Shown: in pieces, positions 1 to 8,873 of the stretch
Layout: each line of letters starts with the position of its first letter
Position numbering within the stretch: position 1 is the first letter of the stretch
Translations under genes and position numbers: made by a program
The notes under the pieces: model-generated
The model's input: only the letters and a program-made list of their open reading frames with translations
Database searches by the model: none
Told to the model about the DNA's origin: nothing
NCBI RefSeq assembly: GCF_025833875.1
Contig: NZ_JAOYOD010000001.1
Coordinates: 5,305,501-5,369,500 of the forward strand
Length of the DNA stretch: 64,000 nt
DNA from: Reichenbachiella ulvae
GTDB lineage: Bacteria; Bacteroidota; Bacteroidia; Cytophagales; Cyclobacteriaceae
Reading direction: 5' to 3'

Positions 1-90
1 ATCGGCAGCACGGTCTACGATCAGGAGGTGAAATGTATTGGTGCCAATGTCGATGATGCCTTCTCTCATATTCGTCAAAATTCCGGCTAA
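1..90 (+). CDS. C-terminal fragment of an unrecognised protein (cut by window edge)
   Basis: Reading frame 1 is open from the first base to a TAA at 88-90 and encodes the last 29 residues, ending HIRQNSG. The other two forward frames hit stops early. The fragment is too short to assign to a family. It lies 110 bases upstream of the acyl-CoA carboxylase gene on the same strand and could belong to the same transcript, but nothing proves this. Confidence 0.5.
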   Translation: MGSTVYDQEVKCIGANVDDAFSHIRQNSG

Positions 91-200
91 TTTATGAAAT
101 TAATTGATCTTCTGTGAGGCTAGGCGAGGACTGTTTGCATTGCGGCCAGATTGTAGGTGTAATGGACTATATTTGATCAAACACAAAGCCCGTAAATGAT

Positions 201-1757
201 ATGACTTTAAAGACTGAAAAAGAGAAGATTGAGCATCTGGCCCAACTGAATAAGGAAGCTGAGCTGGGGGGAGGAGAAAAAAGAATCGCTGCCCAGCATG
301 ACAAAGGCAAGTTGAGTGCCAGAGAGCGAATCGAGCTTCTACTGGACAAAGGAACCTTTCAGGAAATTGGAAAGCTGGTGGTTCATCGCGCTACGGATTT
401 TGGGTTGGATAAGAAGAAGTTTCTGGGCGATGGGGTCGTCACGGGCTATGGCAATGTGGATGGCCGACTGATCTATGTATATAGCCAGGACTTTACGGTA
501 TTTGGAGGATCCCTGTCAGAGACACATGCCGAAAAGATCGTGAAGATCATGGATCTGGCCATGCAAAATGGTGCGCCGCTCATTGGGCTCAATGACAGTG
601 GTGGAGCCCGGATTCAGGAAGGGGTTGTTTCGCTAGGTGGCTATGCGGATATCTTCTATCGCAATACACTGGCCTCTGGTGTGGTGCCGCAGATATCGGC
701 TATCATGGGACCTTGTGCAGGTGGGGCGGTTTATTCTCCAGCCATTACGGATTTTATCTTTATGGTGGAGAATACTTCCTACATGTTTGTGACCGGACCC
801 AATGTGGTGAAGACTGTAACCAACGAGGAGGTGACCTCAGAGGAGCTCGGTGGTGCCTCTACACACAGCAGCAAGAGTGGCGTGACTCATTTCGCCTCAG
901 TCAATGAAGTGGAGTGTATCCGAGACATAAAGCGACTGCTGAGTTTCATTCCACAAAACTGCGAAGAGAAACCCATGGATCTGCTTTTCGATCCCAAGGA
1001 CGAAACCAGAGACAAACTGGATAGCATCATACCAGAGAACCCCAATCAGCCCTATGACATCAAGGAGGTAATCAAAGAGGTAGTAGATGCGCAGGACTTT
1101 TTCGAAGTACATCAAAACTATGCGGACAATATCGTCGTAGGATTTGCTCGGATAGGAGGTAAAAGTATCGGCATAGTGGCCAACCAGCCGCAGAGTCTGG
1201 CAGGCGTACTGGATATAGATGCCAGTAAGAAGGCTGCTCGTTTTGTACGCTTTTGTGATTGCTTCAATATTCCACTGGTAGTGTTTGAGGACGTGCCGGG
1301 CTTCTTGCCAGGCACTGATCAGGAGTGGAACGGTATCATTTCGAATGGGGCTAAACTGCTCTTTGCCTTCAGTGAGGCTACCGTGCCGAGAATCACCGTG
1401 ATTACCCGCAAGGCCTATGGAGGGGCTTATGATGTAATGAATTCCAAGCACATAGGGGCGGATCTTAACTTTGCCTGGCCGACTGCAGAGATCGCCGTGA
1501 TGGGGGCTAAGGGCGCTGCTGAGATCATTTTTAAATCCGAAATCAAAGCGGCTAATGATCCGAAAAAGAAGTTGGATGAGAAGGTAGAGGAGTACACCGA
1601 AAAATTTGCCAACCCCTATGCCGCAGCGAGCCGTGGCTTTGTCGACGAGGTGATAATGCCCCACAATACTCGCTTGAAATTGATCAGTGGCCTGCGTATG
1701 TTAGAAAATAAAGTGGCTAATTTGCCACGTAAAAAACACAGTAATATTCCATTATAA
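201..1757 (+). CDS. Acyl-CoA carboxylase carboxyltransferase (beta) subunit, propionyl/methylcrotonyl-CoA type
   Basis: A 518-residue biotin-dependent carboxyltransferase that moves the carboxyl group from carboxybiotin to an acyl-CoA, most likely propionyl-CoA, giving methylmalonyl-CoA. It has the two crotonase-like halves of the family: an N-terminal half with the [12 protein letters not shown] motif near residues 170-181, and a C-terminal half with [10 protein letters not shown] and [11 protein letters not shown] around 407-440. The length matches PccB (about 510-520). The ATG at 201 gives the expected basic, helical N-terminus. No biotin carboxylase or biotin carrier gene is visible, so the alpha partner must lie elsewhere. 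The stop is only 2 bases before the next start, implying translational coupling. Substrate specificity (propionyl versus another acyl-CoA) cannot be settled by reading. Confidence 0.93.
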   Translation: MTLKTEKEKIEHLAQLNKEAELGGGEKRIAAQHDKGKLSARERIELLLDKGTFQEIGKLVVHRATDFGLDKKKFLGDGVVTGYGNVDGRLIYVYSQDFTVFGGSLSETHAEKIVKIMDLAMQNGAPLIGLNDSGGARIQEGVVSLGGYADIFYRNTLASGVVPQISAIMGPCAGGAVYSPAITDFIFMVENTSYMFVTGPNVVKTVTNEEVTSEELGGASTHSSKSGVTHFASVNEVECIRDIKRLLSFIPQNCEEKPMDLLFDPKDETRDKLDSIIPENPNQPYDIKEVIKEVVDAQDFFEVHQNYADNIVVGFARIGGKSIGIVANQPQSLAGVLDIDASKKAARFVRFCDCFNIPLVVFEDVPGFLPGTDQEWNGIISNGAKLLFAFSEATVPRITVITRKAYGGAYDVMNSKHIGADLNFAWPTAEIAVMGAKGAAEIIFKSEIKAANDPKKKLDEKVEEYTEKFANPYAAASRGFVDEVIMPHNTRLKLISGLRMLENKVANLPRKKHSNIPL

Positions 1758-1759
1758 TT

Positions 1760-2830
1760 ATGAATGAAAAGAGCAAAAAGTTTCTTTACGAATATTTAGA
1801 CAATGCATCACCGACTGGATTTGAGTCTTCGGGACAAAAGATTTGGTTAGAATATATCAAAGCCTTTACGGATGAATACATCACGGACACCTATGGGTCA
1901 GTAGCTGCGATCATCAACCCTGAAGCGGAGTACAAAGTAGTGATAGAAGCACATGCAGATGAGATTTCATGGTTTGTGAACTACATATCTGATGAAGGTT
2001 ATATCTATGTGGTTCGCAATGGAGGTTCGGATCATCAGATCGCTCCATCGAAGCGCGTAAATATCGCCACCGACAAGGGAATCGTGAAAGGAGTCTTCGG
2101 TTGGCCGGCTATTCATGTGCGTGATGCCAAATCAGAAAAGGCACCTGGTCTTGACAACATCTTCATCGATGTGGGATGCGAATCCAAAAAAGAGGTTGAG
2201 GAACTGGGTATTCAGGTAGGCAATGTGATCACCTTCGACGATGAACTGATGGAGCTCAATGGGAAATATCTATGCGGGCGTGCACTTGACAATCGTATCG
2301 GTGGATTTATGATCGCTGAGGTGGCTCGCAAGCTGGCTGAGAATAATGTCAAGTTGCCATTTGGACTATATATCGTAAATGCCGTGCAGGAGGAAATCGG
2401 ATTGCGTGGCGCTGAAATGATGGCAGCTCGTATCAAGCCCAATGTGGCGATCATCACGGATGTATGTCACGATACGCACTCGCCTATGTATGACAAAAAG
2501 AAGGATGGAGACCAAAAGGCTGGAAAAGGGCCTGTGTTGTCATTCGGTCCAGCTGTGCAAAACAACCTGCTGAAAATGATCATGGAGACGGCTGACAATA
2601 AAAAGATTCCATATCAAAGAGCCGCTGCTTCTCGATCTACAGGGACTGATACCGATGCCTTTGCCTACAGTGGGGAGGGGATTGCTTCTTCCCTGATCTC
2701 TCTGCCGATCAAGTACATGCATACCACGGTAGAAACGGCACATTTAGAGGATGTTCAAAATGTGATTGACCTGATGTACGAGTTTTTGGTACAGCTGAAG
2801 GAAGGTCATGATTTCCGCTACATCAAGTAA
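1760..2830 (+). CDS. M42-family metallo-aminopeptidase (glutamyl/deblocking aminopeptidase type)
   Basis: A 356-residue cytoplasmic di-zinc aminopeptidase of family M42, which trims N-terminal residues from peptides in large self-assembled complexes. Metal and catalytic residues are readable: His65 and Asp67 in EAHADE, Asp177 in ALDNR, the Glu211-Glu212 pair in VQEEIG, Asp234 in TDVCHD and His321 near the C-terminus. Length is typical. It starts 2 bases after the carboxylase stop and is followed by a strong hairpin terminator, so the two genes form a unit. Some M42 members are annotated as endoglucanases; that activity is not expected here. Confidence 0.9.
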   Translation: MNEKSKKFLYEYLDNASPTGFESSGQKIWLEYIKAFTDEYITDTYGSVAAIINPEAEYKVVIEAHADEISWFVNYISDEGYIYVVRNGGSDHQIAPSKRVNIATDKGIVKGVFGWPAIHVRDAKSEKAPGLDNIFIDVGCESKKEVEELGIQVGNVITFDDELMELNGKYLCGRALDNRIGGFMIAEVARKLAENNVKLPFGLYIVNAVQEEIGLRGAEMMAARIKPNVAIITDVCHDTHSPMYDKKKDGDQKAGKGPVLSFGPAVQNNLLKMIMETADNKKIPYQRAAASRSTGTDTDAFAYSGEGIASSLISLPIKYMHTTVETAHLEDVQNVIDLMYEFLVQLKEGHDFRYIK

Positions 2831-2850
2831 ATATTAATAGTATATAAAAA

Positions 2851-2881
2851 GAAAAGCCCGGATGTTAAATCTGGGCTTTTC
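2851..2881 (+). terminator. Rho-independent terminator after the M42 peptidase gene
   Basis: A 12-bp stem (GAAAAGCCCGGA against TCTGGGCTTTTC, one G-U pair) with an 7-base loop sits 20 bases after the stop. The A-rich left arm and T-rich right arm allow function in both directions. Confidence 0.85.
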
Positions 2882-3169
2882 TGAATAAGTAGAATCCTCA
2901 TACTGTTGGGTGTGACAGTTGTTGAGCTGTCAATTACAGTGTCGGCAATCTAGAATATTTTGTACAAACGGAGGTCTTTTGAAGAAGATAATTTGGTGTT
3001 TGTAGCTCATTTTTACAGATGATTCAAAGATTCTTAATTATGGGTTTTAATTGTTTAAGGATAGGGAGGTTTTGATTGATGATTTTTAATGGATCATATA
3101 CTTTATTGAAAATATGGATCATATTCATTAATTGATTTTATTTGTTGCTGAAATAAGCAATGAAAAACC
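2882..3169. other. Noncoding leader before the C2-like gene
   Basis: AT-rich stretch between the terminator and the ATG at 3170. No open frame with coding character, strong hairpin or repeat was seen. It probably carries the promoter of the small downstream gene. Confidence 0.4.
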
Positions 3170-3508
3170 ATGCCTAAAATTCATATAAAGTCTGTGCAAT
3201 GTACAGTTCCTGACGAGATCGACAAAGATGAGATGTTTCTCAAGTATGACGGTAAGAAAATTTGGCCAGTGGGAGATTGGTATTTCCGAATAGATACAGG
3301 AGACAAAGTCGTTGTAAATATTGATCTGGAAGTTCAGGATGGCTGGAATGAGCTGGAGCTTTGGGATTTTGATTACCTCACCTTCAATGACCATCTTGGG
3401 ACCTTCAAGTTTTTTGTAGATAACAACAAGGGAGAGTACTCCACGAGTATGGAACTCTGCGAAGAGGGAAGCACAGCCAGCTATATCATGCAGTGGGAGT
3501 TGACCTGA
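3170..3508 (+). CDS. Small cytoplasmic all-beta protein, C2-like
   Basis: A 112-residue protein without a signal peptide or membrane segment. The alternating hydrophobic pattern, the DEMFLKYDGKKIWP segment near residues 19-33 and the ELWDFDYLTFNDHLG segment near 64-78 resemble Ca2+-binding loops of C2 domains (acidic residues just before a conserved Gly). This is a fold-level resemblance seen by eye, not a proven family assignment. It stands alone between a terminator on the left and a shared terminator with lpd on the right. Function is unknown; a phospholipid- or calcium-responsive role would be speculation. Confidence 0.65.
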   Translation: MPKIHIKSVQCTVPDEIDKDEMFLKYDGKKIWPVGDWYFRIDTGDKVVVNIDLEVQDGWNELELWDFDYLTFNDHLGTFKFFVDNNKGEYSTSMELCEEGSTASYIMQWELT

Positions 3509-3547
3509 TCTTTAGATTAGCGCCCTTTTACCCTAAGAAATAAAAAA

Positions 3548-3575
3548 AAAGCCGATTCTACATAGAATCGGCTTT
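3548..3575. terminator. Bidirectional terminator between the C2-like gene and lpd
   Basis: An inverted repeat (GCCGATTCTA against TAGAATCGGC) is flanked by an A-run on the left and a T-rich tail on the right. It can therefore end the plus-strand gene ending at 3508 and the minus-strand gene ending at 3598. Confidence 0.85.
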
Positions 3576-3597
3576 AGTTTTTTGTTCGAAGTGGTTC

Positions 3598-4992
3598 TTA
3601 CAAGTGAACTGCTTCACCGTAAGCATCCTCTACTGCGTCTTTGATAGCCTCAGACATAGTTGGGTGAGGGTGAACTGCCTTCATGATTTCGTGTCCGGTA
3701 GTTTCTAGTTTTCTAGCTACTACAGCTTCAGCGATCATGTCAGTCACGCCAGCACCGATCAGGTGACAACCTAACCACTCGCCATATTTCGCGTCAAAGA
3801 TTACTTTTACAAAACCTTCAGCATTTCCACCAGCCTGTGCTTTACCAGAAGCAGAGAATGGGAATTTACCTACTTTGATTTCGTATCCTGCTTCTTTGGC
3901 TTGCTTTTCAGTCATACCTACAGAAGCGATTTCTGGAGTACAGTAAGTACACCCAGGGATGTTTTCGTAATCCAAAGGCTCTGGAGACTCACCACAGATT
4001 TTTTCTACACAGATGATCGCCTCAGCAGATGATACGTGAGCCAATGCTGGACCGTGTACAATATCGCCGATCGCATAGATGCCTGGGATGTTGGTTTTGT
4101 AGTAGTCGTCTACGATTACTTTTCCTTTGTCGGTCATTACACCCACTTCTTCCAGTCCGATACCTTCGATGTTGGTAGATACACCTACTGCAGATAGTAC
4201 TACATCACATTCGATTTGCTCTTCACCTTTTTTGGTCTTTACTGTTACTTTACAGCCTTTTCCTGCCGTGTCGACGTTAGTTACTTCGGCGCTGGTCATG
4301 ATTTCCATGCCTTGCTTTTTGAACGAACGAGCCAGTTGCTTAGACACATCCTCGTCCTCTACCGGTACGATGTTCGGTAGGTACTCTACGATCGTCACAT
4401 CTGTACCGATTGAGTTGTAGAAGTAAGCGAACTCTACTCCAATCGCGCCAGAACCTACGATTACCATTTTCTTAGGCTGCTTTGACATGCTCATCGCCTC
4501 TCTATAGCCGATGATTTTTTTGCCGTCGATTGGTAAGTTAGGAAGCTCTCTAGATCTACCACCAGTCGCGATGATGATGCTGTCGGCAGTGTAGCTTTCC
4601 GTTTTGTTGTCTGCGTCGGTTACAGTTACAGTTTTGTTAGGGGCGATTTTTCCGAAACCTAACAGTTGGTCGATTTTGTTTTTCTTCAGTAGGAACTGGA
4701 TCCCTTTGGACATGGTGTCGGCCACTCCACGGCTTCTTTTGATCATACCGCCGAAATCCACTTTAGAATCTCCTACAGTGATGCCATAGTTCTCTGCGTG
4801 AGAAATGTATTCGAATACACTCGCACTTTTAAGCAGCGCTTTGGTAGGGATACATCCCCAGTTGAGACAGATACCGCCGATCTCTGCTTTCTCTACTACT
4901 GCTACTTTTTTTCCTAACTGAGAGGCTCTGATAGCTGCAACGTATCCGCCAGGACCGCTACCTATCACTATTACGTCATATTTGTTTGCCAT
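3598..4992 (-). CDS. lpdA: Dihydrolipoyl dehydrogenase (E3)
   Basis: A 464-residue FAD-dependent disulfide oxidoreductase that reoxidises the lipoyl arm of 2-oxoacid dehydrogenase complexes and/or the glycine cleavage system with NAD+. Visible are the N-terminal FAD site GSGPGG (residues 11-16), the redox disulfide Cys42/Cys47 in GGICLNWGCIPTK, a second Rossmann motif GSGAIGVEFA, and the C-terminal HPHPTMSE active-site motif (His443, Glu448). Full length. The gene stands alone, away from any E1/E2 gene, as often happens when one E3 serves several complexes. Confidence 0.96.
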   Translation of the reverse strand: MANKYDVIVIGSGPGGYVAAIRASQLGKKVAVVEKAEIGGICLNWGCIPTKALLKSASVFEYISHAENYGITVGDSKVDFGGMIKRSRGVADTMSKGIQFLLKKNKIDQLLGFGKIAPNKTVTVTDADNKTESYTADSIIIATGGRSRELPNLPIDGKKIIGYREAMSMSKQPKKMVIVGSGAIGVEFAYFYNSIGTDVTIVEYLPNIVPVEDEDVSKQLARSFKKQGMEIMTSAEVTNVDTAGKGCKVTVKTKKGEEQIECDVVLSAVGVSTNIEGIGLEEVGVMTDKGKVIVDDYYKTNIPGIYAIGDIVHGPALAHVSSAEAIICVEKICGESPEPLDYENIPGCTYCTPEIASVGMTEKQAKEAGYEIKVGKFPFSASGKAQAGGNAEGFVKVIFDAKYGEWLGCHLIGAGVTDMIAEAVVARKLETTGHEIMKAVHPHPTMSEAIKDAVEDAYGEAVHL

Positions 4993-5845
4993 AATTCTTT
5001 TTACTGAATAAGATGATGAGGCCTTGATAATACCGAGGCGCTTAAAAGTCGCACAAATTTAATCGCTTTGCCGGGAGAAAAAAACTTATTCCCATTCCAT
5101 GCAAAGCTTTTTGTTTTACTCCGTGTACCTTCACGATACGATTTTACCCGGTTATTGTTCTTCGAGTGAGTGAATTTTATTGTCAGAGGCAATCTTCATT
5201 CTTGTTCGGATAGGGAGCTGAAGTTCAAATCGATAGCACTTTGTTATTTAAAATCCCATCGGTCGGCCAGGACAAAATAGCCCATGGATAAGCGAGACTG
5301 ATCTAATGCCTAATCAAATAATATATGGGGCATACCACTAGAAAAATGATAACTACCAGGTAGATGTGAGTTTCCCTGCGGTAGCTGTCATGTCCAGGCC
5401 CGTAGATGTGATTTTTTCACGGTAGATGCGGCTTTTAGGTCGGTAGATGTGATTCCACAGGGGTAGTTGTCAGTTCAAGACTGGTAGATGTCGTACCTAC
5501 CCTGGTAGCTGTTAGTCTACCTATGGTATATGCCTTAGCGGTAGAATGAAATGGAATAACTACTGGATAGGATGAGTCTTTATCTATGGTGGGAATGATT
5601 TCAAGCCCTTCAAATGTGATAGCAAGGACGGGGTTTGCAATTATTAGGCATTGAAATGCGTGTTTAATGTCCGTAGGTGTGAATGGATGGAGTGCTTTTG
5701 CCTTTCGGTCAGCTAGGAATGGCGCTTGCACCTTTTGATAGAGAAGGGCTGAGGGGAATTTTTGTGCAAAATCGTCGGGTATATGTCTAAAGAATGTATT
5801 TTTGGACAAAATTTTTTGACGAGGAATCAAACAATCATACATCAA
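4993..5845. other. 850-bp noncoding gap between lpd and fabG
   Basis: Holds the divergent promoter region of lpd and fabG and the 20-21 bp repeat array at 5359-5550. On the minus strand around 5244-5304 a very short coding-like tail (about 20 codons, ending WDFK and a stop) may be a gene remnant, but it is too short to support. Open frames that overlap the repeats look accidental. Confidence 0.5.
5359..5550. repeat. Array of degenerate repeats at 20-21 bp spacing (core GGTAGATGTGA)
   Basis: Nine copies of a degenerate core, consensus GGTAG(A/C)TGT(G/C)A, begin at 5359, 5380, 5401, 5421, 5442, 5462, 5483, 5504 and 5525, with a weaker tenth at 5540. The first nine are 20 or 21 bp apart, giving a 41-42 bp period for every second copy, while the 9-10 bases between cores are unrelated. 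The spacing is about two turns of B-DNA, so all cores lie on one face of the helix. The mix of 20 and 21 breaks any reading frame. It ends about 300 bp upstream of fabG. Confidence 0.8.
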
Positions 5846-6592
5846 ATGAAATTATTGGAAGGAAAAACTGCATTGGTTACAGGTGCTTCTAAAGGTATCG
5901 GTAGAGCTATCGCGTTGAAATATGCAGAACAAGGTGCTAACGTGGCTTTTACTTATTTGTCAAGTGTAGAAAAAGGAGAGGCTTTGGTAGCTGAACTGGA
6001 AGCTTTTGGCGTGAAGGCGAAAGGTTACCGATCTGATGCGTCTAAATTCGATGCAGCAGAGCAGTTGATCGCTGGTGTAGTGGAGGACTTTGGTCAGCTG
6101 GACATCTTGGTCAACAATGCCGGGATCACCAAAGACAACCTTCTGATGAGAATAACTGAAGAGGCTTGGGATGACGTGATCAACGTGAATCTGAAGTCTT
6201 GTTTCAATACAGTAAAGGCGGCTACTCGTACTTTCATGAAGCAGAAAGCGGGATCGATCATCAACGTGTCTTCTGTAGTGGGGGTGAAAGGAAATGCGGG
6301 ACAGTCCAACTATGCAGCCTCTAAAGCGGGTATCATTGGTTTTACCAAATCGGTGGCTTTGGAGTTAGGTTCTAGAAACATCCGATGCAATGCCATCGCT
6401 CCGGGTTTTATCGAGACTGAGATGACTGATGTGCTAGACGAAAAAGTAGTACAAAGCTGGAGAGACGCTATCCCAATGAAGCGTGGAGGAAAGCCAGAAG
6501 AGGTGGCTGACGTATGTGTGTTCTTAGGATCAGACATGTCGACCTATGTGTCTGGACAAGTATTGAATATCTGTGGTGCGATGTTGACATAA
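5846..6592 (+). CDS. fabG: 3-oxoacyl-[ACP] reductase family short-chain dehydrogenase
   Basis: A 248-residue NADPH-dependent SDR, probably the reductase that turns 3-oxoacyl-ACP into 3-hydroxyacyl-ACP in fatty-acid synthesis. Seen: cofactor motif TGASKGIG (12-19), NNAG (90-93), catalytic Ser142/Ser143, Tyr156 and Lys160 in the SNYAASKAG context, and APGFIETEMT. The frame stays open upstream to an ATG at 5762, but the ATG at 5846 places the protein exactly at the usual FabG N-terminus (MKLLEGKTALVTG), so it is chosen. Other SDR roles cannot be excluded because no other fab genes are adjacent. Confidence 0.88.
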   Translation: MKLLEGKTALVTGASKGIGRAIALKYAEQGANVAFTYLSSVEKGEALVAELEAFGVKAKGYRSDASKFDAAEQLIAGVVEDFGQLDILVNNAGITKDNLLMRITEEAWDDVINVNLKSCFNTVKAATRTFMKQKAGSIINVSSVVGVKGNAGQSNYAASKAGIIGFTKSVALELGSRNIRCNAIAPGFIETEMTDVLDEKVVQSWRDAIPMKRGGKPEEVADVCVFLGSDMSTYVSGQVLNICGAMLT

Positions 6593-6621
6593 GTCGTCGC
6601 ACTTATCAAAATATATCAAGG

Positions 6622-6685
6622 ACTGTCTCAAAATCTACTTTCTTCATTTTATGGGGGCAAGGAGTTTTTTGAGACAGTTTTTTTA
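6622..6685 (+). terminator. Long-loop terminator after fabG with IS-end-like arms
   Basis: ACTGTCTCAAAA (6622-6633) pairs perfectly with TTTTGAGACAGT (6667-6678), followed by a run of T. The 33-base loop is unusually long. The arms resemble terminal inverted repeats of some Bacteroidota insertion sequences, so this may be a short nonautonomous element now acting as a terminator; that is inference. Confidence 0.6.
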
Positions 6686-6732
6686 TGTCTATCTTTCGTT
6701 CTTTCTAAAATAGATCCTTAATAAGAAACGCA

Positions 6733-8805
6733 TTGCCGATTATCCAATTCGAATATTCGCTCTGGCTATTGCCACTCTATTTTCTACTGGCTTTGGGCTT
6801 GACTTTTTTGCTGTATTCCAAACAAGGGCCATGGAGCAAAACCACTCAGCGTGTATTATTTGCTGTCAGATTGCTATTGCTGACCTGGCTGGCTGTCCTG
6901 TTGCTCAATCCGCTGGTCAACCAATATCTCGAGCAGGTAGAAAAACCGACTGTTGTATTGGCTATCGACAATTCCAGCTCTATGACCAATGGGGTAGATA
7001 GTCTGCAGCTCGTTCAGTTGCAATCGGATCTGGGATCCTTACAATCCCAGCTCGAAGAGAAAAATTATCAGGTGGATTGGGTGGGATTGGATAATCAATC
7101 CTTAGACAAAAACAGCCTGCAATTCACAGAAGAAAATACGGATCTGGGAGCCATGCTGCAAGAGATTCAGGCCCGATATGAAAACACCAATCTGGCTTCT
7201 GTATTTCTGGTTTCGGATGGTAAATTCAATCGCGGCAGTTCGCCCATCTATCAGACGCAGCAATTTGACCTCCATACCATCGGAGTAGGGGATACCATAC
7301 AAAAGCTGGATCTGGAGCTAAGGACCCTTCGCTATAATAAGGTGGCTTATCAGGGCAATCGCTTTCCAATCATCGCAGAAGTGTATAATTATGGTTTTGC
7401 TGGTGAGGAGACTCAAATTAGGGTGAAGAAAAACTCGAAAGTGCTTAAGACTGAAACGATCCGTCTCCAATCCAAAGAATCGCTTAGTAGAGTCGAGCTG
7501 GAGGTCGAAGCAAGTGCAAAAGGATTGCAACGCTATACAATCGAATTGGTAGCGCTATCAGGAGAGGCGGTGATCGAAAACAACCGTCGAAACATATACA
7601 TCGATGTGATCGATGGCAAGCAGAAAATTGCATTGATTGCGCCTGCCCCTCATCCGGATTTGAAAGCACTCAGGACTGTGATTGAACAGAACAAAAATTT
7701 TGAAGTACACACTTTCCTCCCGGGGCAAAAGCCTTTGCCAAAGGAGAAGTTTGATCTGGCGATAGTTCATCAGGCATTTGATAGATACAACCGCACACAA
7801 AAGGAGCTAGACGAGTTGTTGGCCCAATCTGTCCCTATGTTTTACATTCTCGGTCCCAGATCCAACTTGAATGCACTCAATAAGTATGTCCCAGGACTAA
7901 CTATTGATCAGAAACGAAACCAGAGAGATCAGGTAGTAGGGCAATTGAACCAGGGCTTTGGGCTTTTCACTTTGAGTGATGAGACCAACGAGCGATGGGC
8001 AGAGTTTGTGCCCGTCTCGGTACCCTATGGAGATATTCAAGCCCCTGCCAAGGCTCAGGTGCTCTTGAATCAGAAGGTGGGGTCAGTGACGATCGACAAG
8101 CCTTTGATGTTTGTTCAGGAGCTGGACCGCAGCAAGATGGCGGTTTTGCTGGCAGATGGGATTTGGCAATGGAGATTGCAAGAATATGCCCTATATGAAG
8201 ATACCGAGACCTTTGACGATTTGTTTCTTAAGTTGATCCAGTACCTCAGTACCAAAGTAGACAAAAGGAAATTTCGTTGCTACCCAGTCGAAAATGAGTT
8301 TGTCACCAATCAGAGTGTTTCATTTCAGGCAGAATTGTACAACGAGATTTATGAGCGAGTCTATGGCTCAGAGGTGGTGATTACTATACAGTCAGACGAG
8401 ATGCCTGAGAAAGAATTTAGTTTCACCCCATCTTCTCAATATTCTGAGCTGGAGATTACCTCGCTGGCTGCTGGTAGCTATCAGTACAGGGCCGAGACGC
8501 AGCTCAATGGAAAGCGCCATACAGCTTCCGGCACTTTTGTGGTGAAGGACGAACAGCTGGAACAGTTGGACCAGGTAGCAGATTTTACCTTACTTCGACA
8601 GCTGGCGAGTGAGAATCAAGGGCATTTTTATGCTTTCGACAGTTTGGCTCCTCTTTGGTCGGATTTGGGGCAGCTGGACTACAAGAGTAGAATCCACTAT
8701 CAAGACCAGACCTTTCCTGTTATCAATTTGTTGTGGGCCTTGATTTTGGTGCTTTCTCTGGCCTCACTTGAGTGGGGAGGAAGAAAGTATAGCGGGGGGT
8801 ACTAG
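6733..8805 (+). CDS. Membrane-anchored VWA-domain protein
   Basis: A 690-residue protein with two hydrophobic segments near the N-terminus (about 8-27 and 40-60), a von Willebrand factor A domain starting near residue 75, an Ig-like/beta-rich middle, and a C-terminal membrane segment (about 663-680). The MIDAS motif DNSSS starts at Asp79. This layout (TM pair, VWA, long soluble region, TM) is common in Bacteroidota proteins related to the Bat aerotolerance proteins, but no MoxR ATPase or other bat gene is adjacent. The start is taken as TTG at 6733: no in-frame ATG exists upstream and a later start would remove the first membrane segment. Role unknown; metal-dependent protein binding at the envelope is inferred. 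Confidence 0.8.
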   Translation: MPIIQFEYSLWLLPLYFLLALGLTFLLYSKQGPWSKTTQRVLFAVRLLLLTWLAVLLLNPLVNQYLEQVEKPTVVLAIDNSSSMTNGVDSLQLVQLQSDLGSLQSQLEEKNYQVDWVGLDNQSLDKNSLQFTEENTDLGAMLQEIQARYENTNLASVFLVSDGKFNRGSSPIYQTQQFDLHTIGVGDTIQKLDLELRTLRYNKVAYQGNRFPIIAEVYNYGFAGEETQIRVKKNSKVLKTETIRLQSKESLSRVELEVEASAKGLQRYTIELVALSGEAVIENNRRNIYIDVIDGKQKIALIAPAPHPDLKALRTVIEQNKNFEVHTFLPGQKPLPKEKFDLAIVHQAFDRYNRTQKELDELLAQSVPMFYILGPRSNLNALNKYVPGLTIDQKRNQRDQVVGQLNQGFGLFTLSDETNERWAEFVPVSVPYGDIQAPAKAQVLLNQKVGSVTIDKPLMFVQELDRSKMAVLLADGIWQWRLQEYALYEDTETFDDLFLKLIQYLSTKVDKRKFRCYPVENEFVTNQSVSFQAELYNEIYERVYGSEVVITIQSDEMPEKEFSFTPSSQYSELEITSLAAGSYQYRAETQLNGKRHTASGTFVVKDEQLEQLDQVADFTLLRQLASENQGHFYAFDSLAPLWSDLGQLDYKSRIHYQDQTFPVINLLWALILVLSLASLEWGGRKYSGGY

Positions 8806-8873
8806 TTTTTTTCTGTTCTAGGGAATTATCTTTTTGCCTTTGATGTTTCATCCACCGAATCAAAAAACAAACT

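Noticed and set aside
897..1664. Long minus-strand frame inside the carboxylase gene
   Set aside because: Fully inside a clear gene on the other strand, with no domain and composition of an antisense shadow.
5359..5550. Possible CRISPR array
   Set aside because: Cores are about 11 bp with 9-10 bp between them; too short for repeats and spacers, and no cas genes are present.
5435..5845. Open minus-strand frame of 136 codons between lpd and fabG
   Set aside because: Its C-terminal part is only the translation of the 20-21 bp repeat array, it overlaps the fabG promoter region, and it matches no family pattern.
5762..5845. Upstream extension of FabG
   Set aside because: Would add 28 residues before the usual SDR N-terminus; the ATG at 5846 fits the family.
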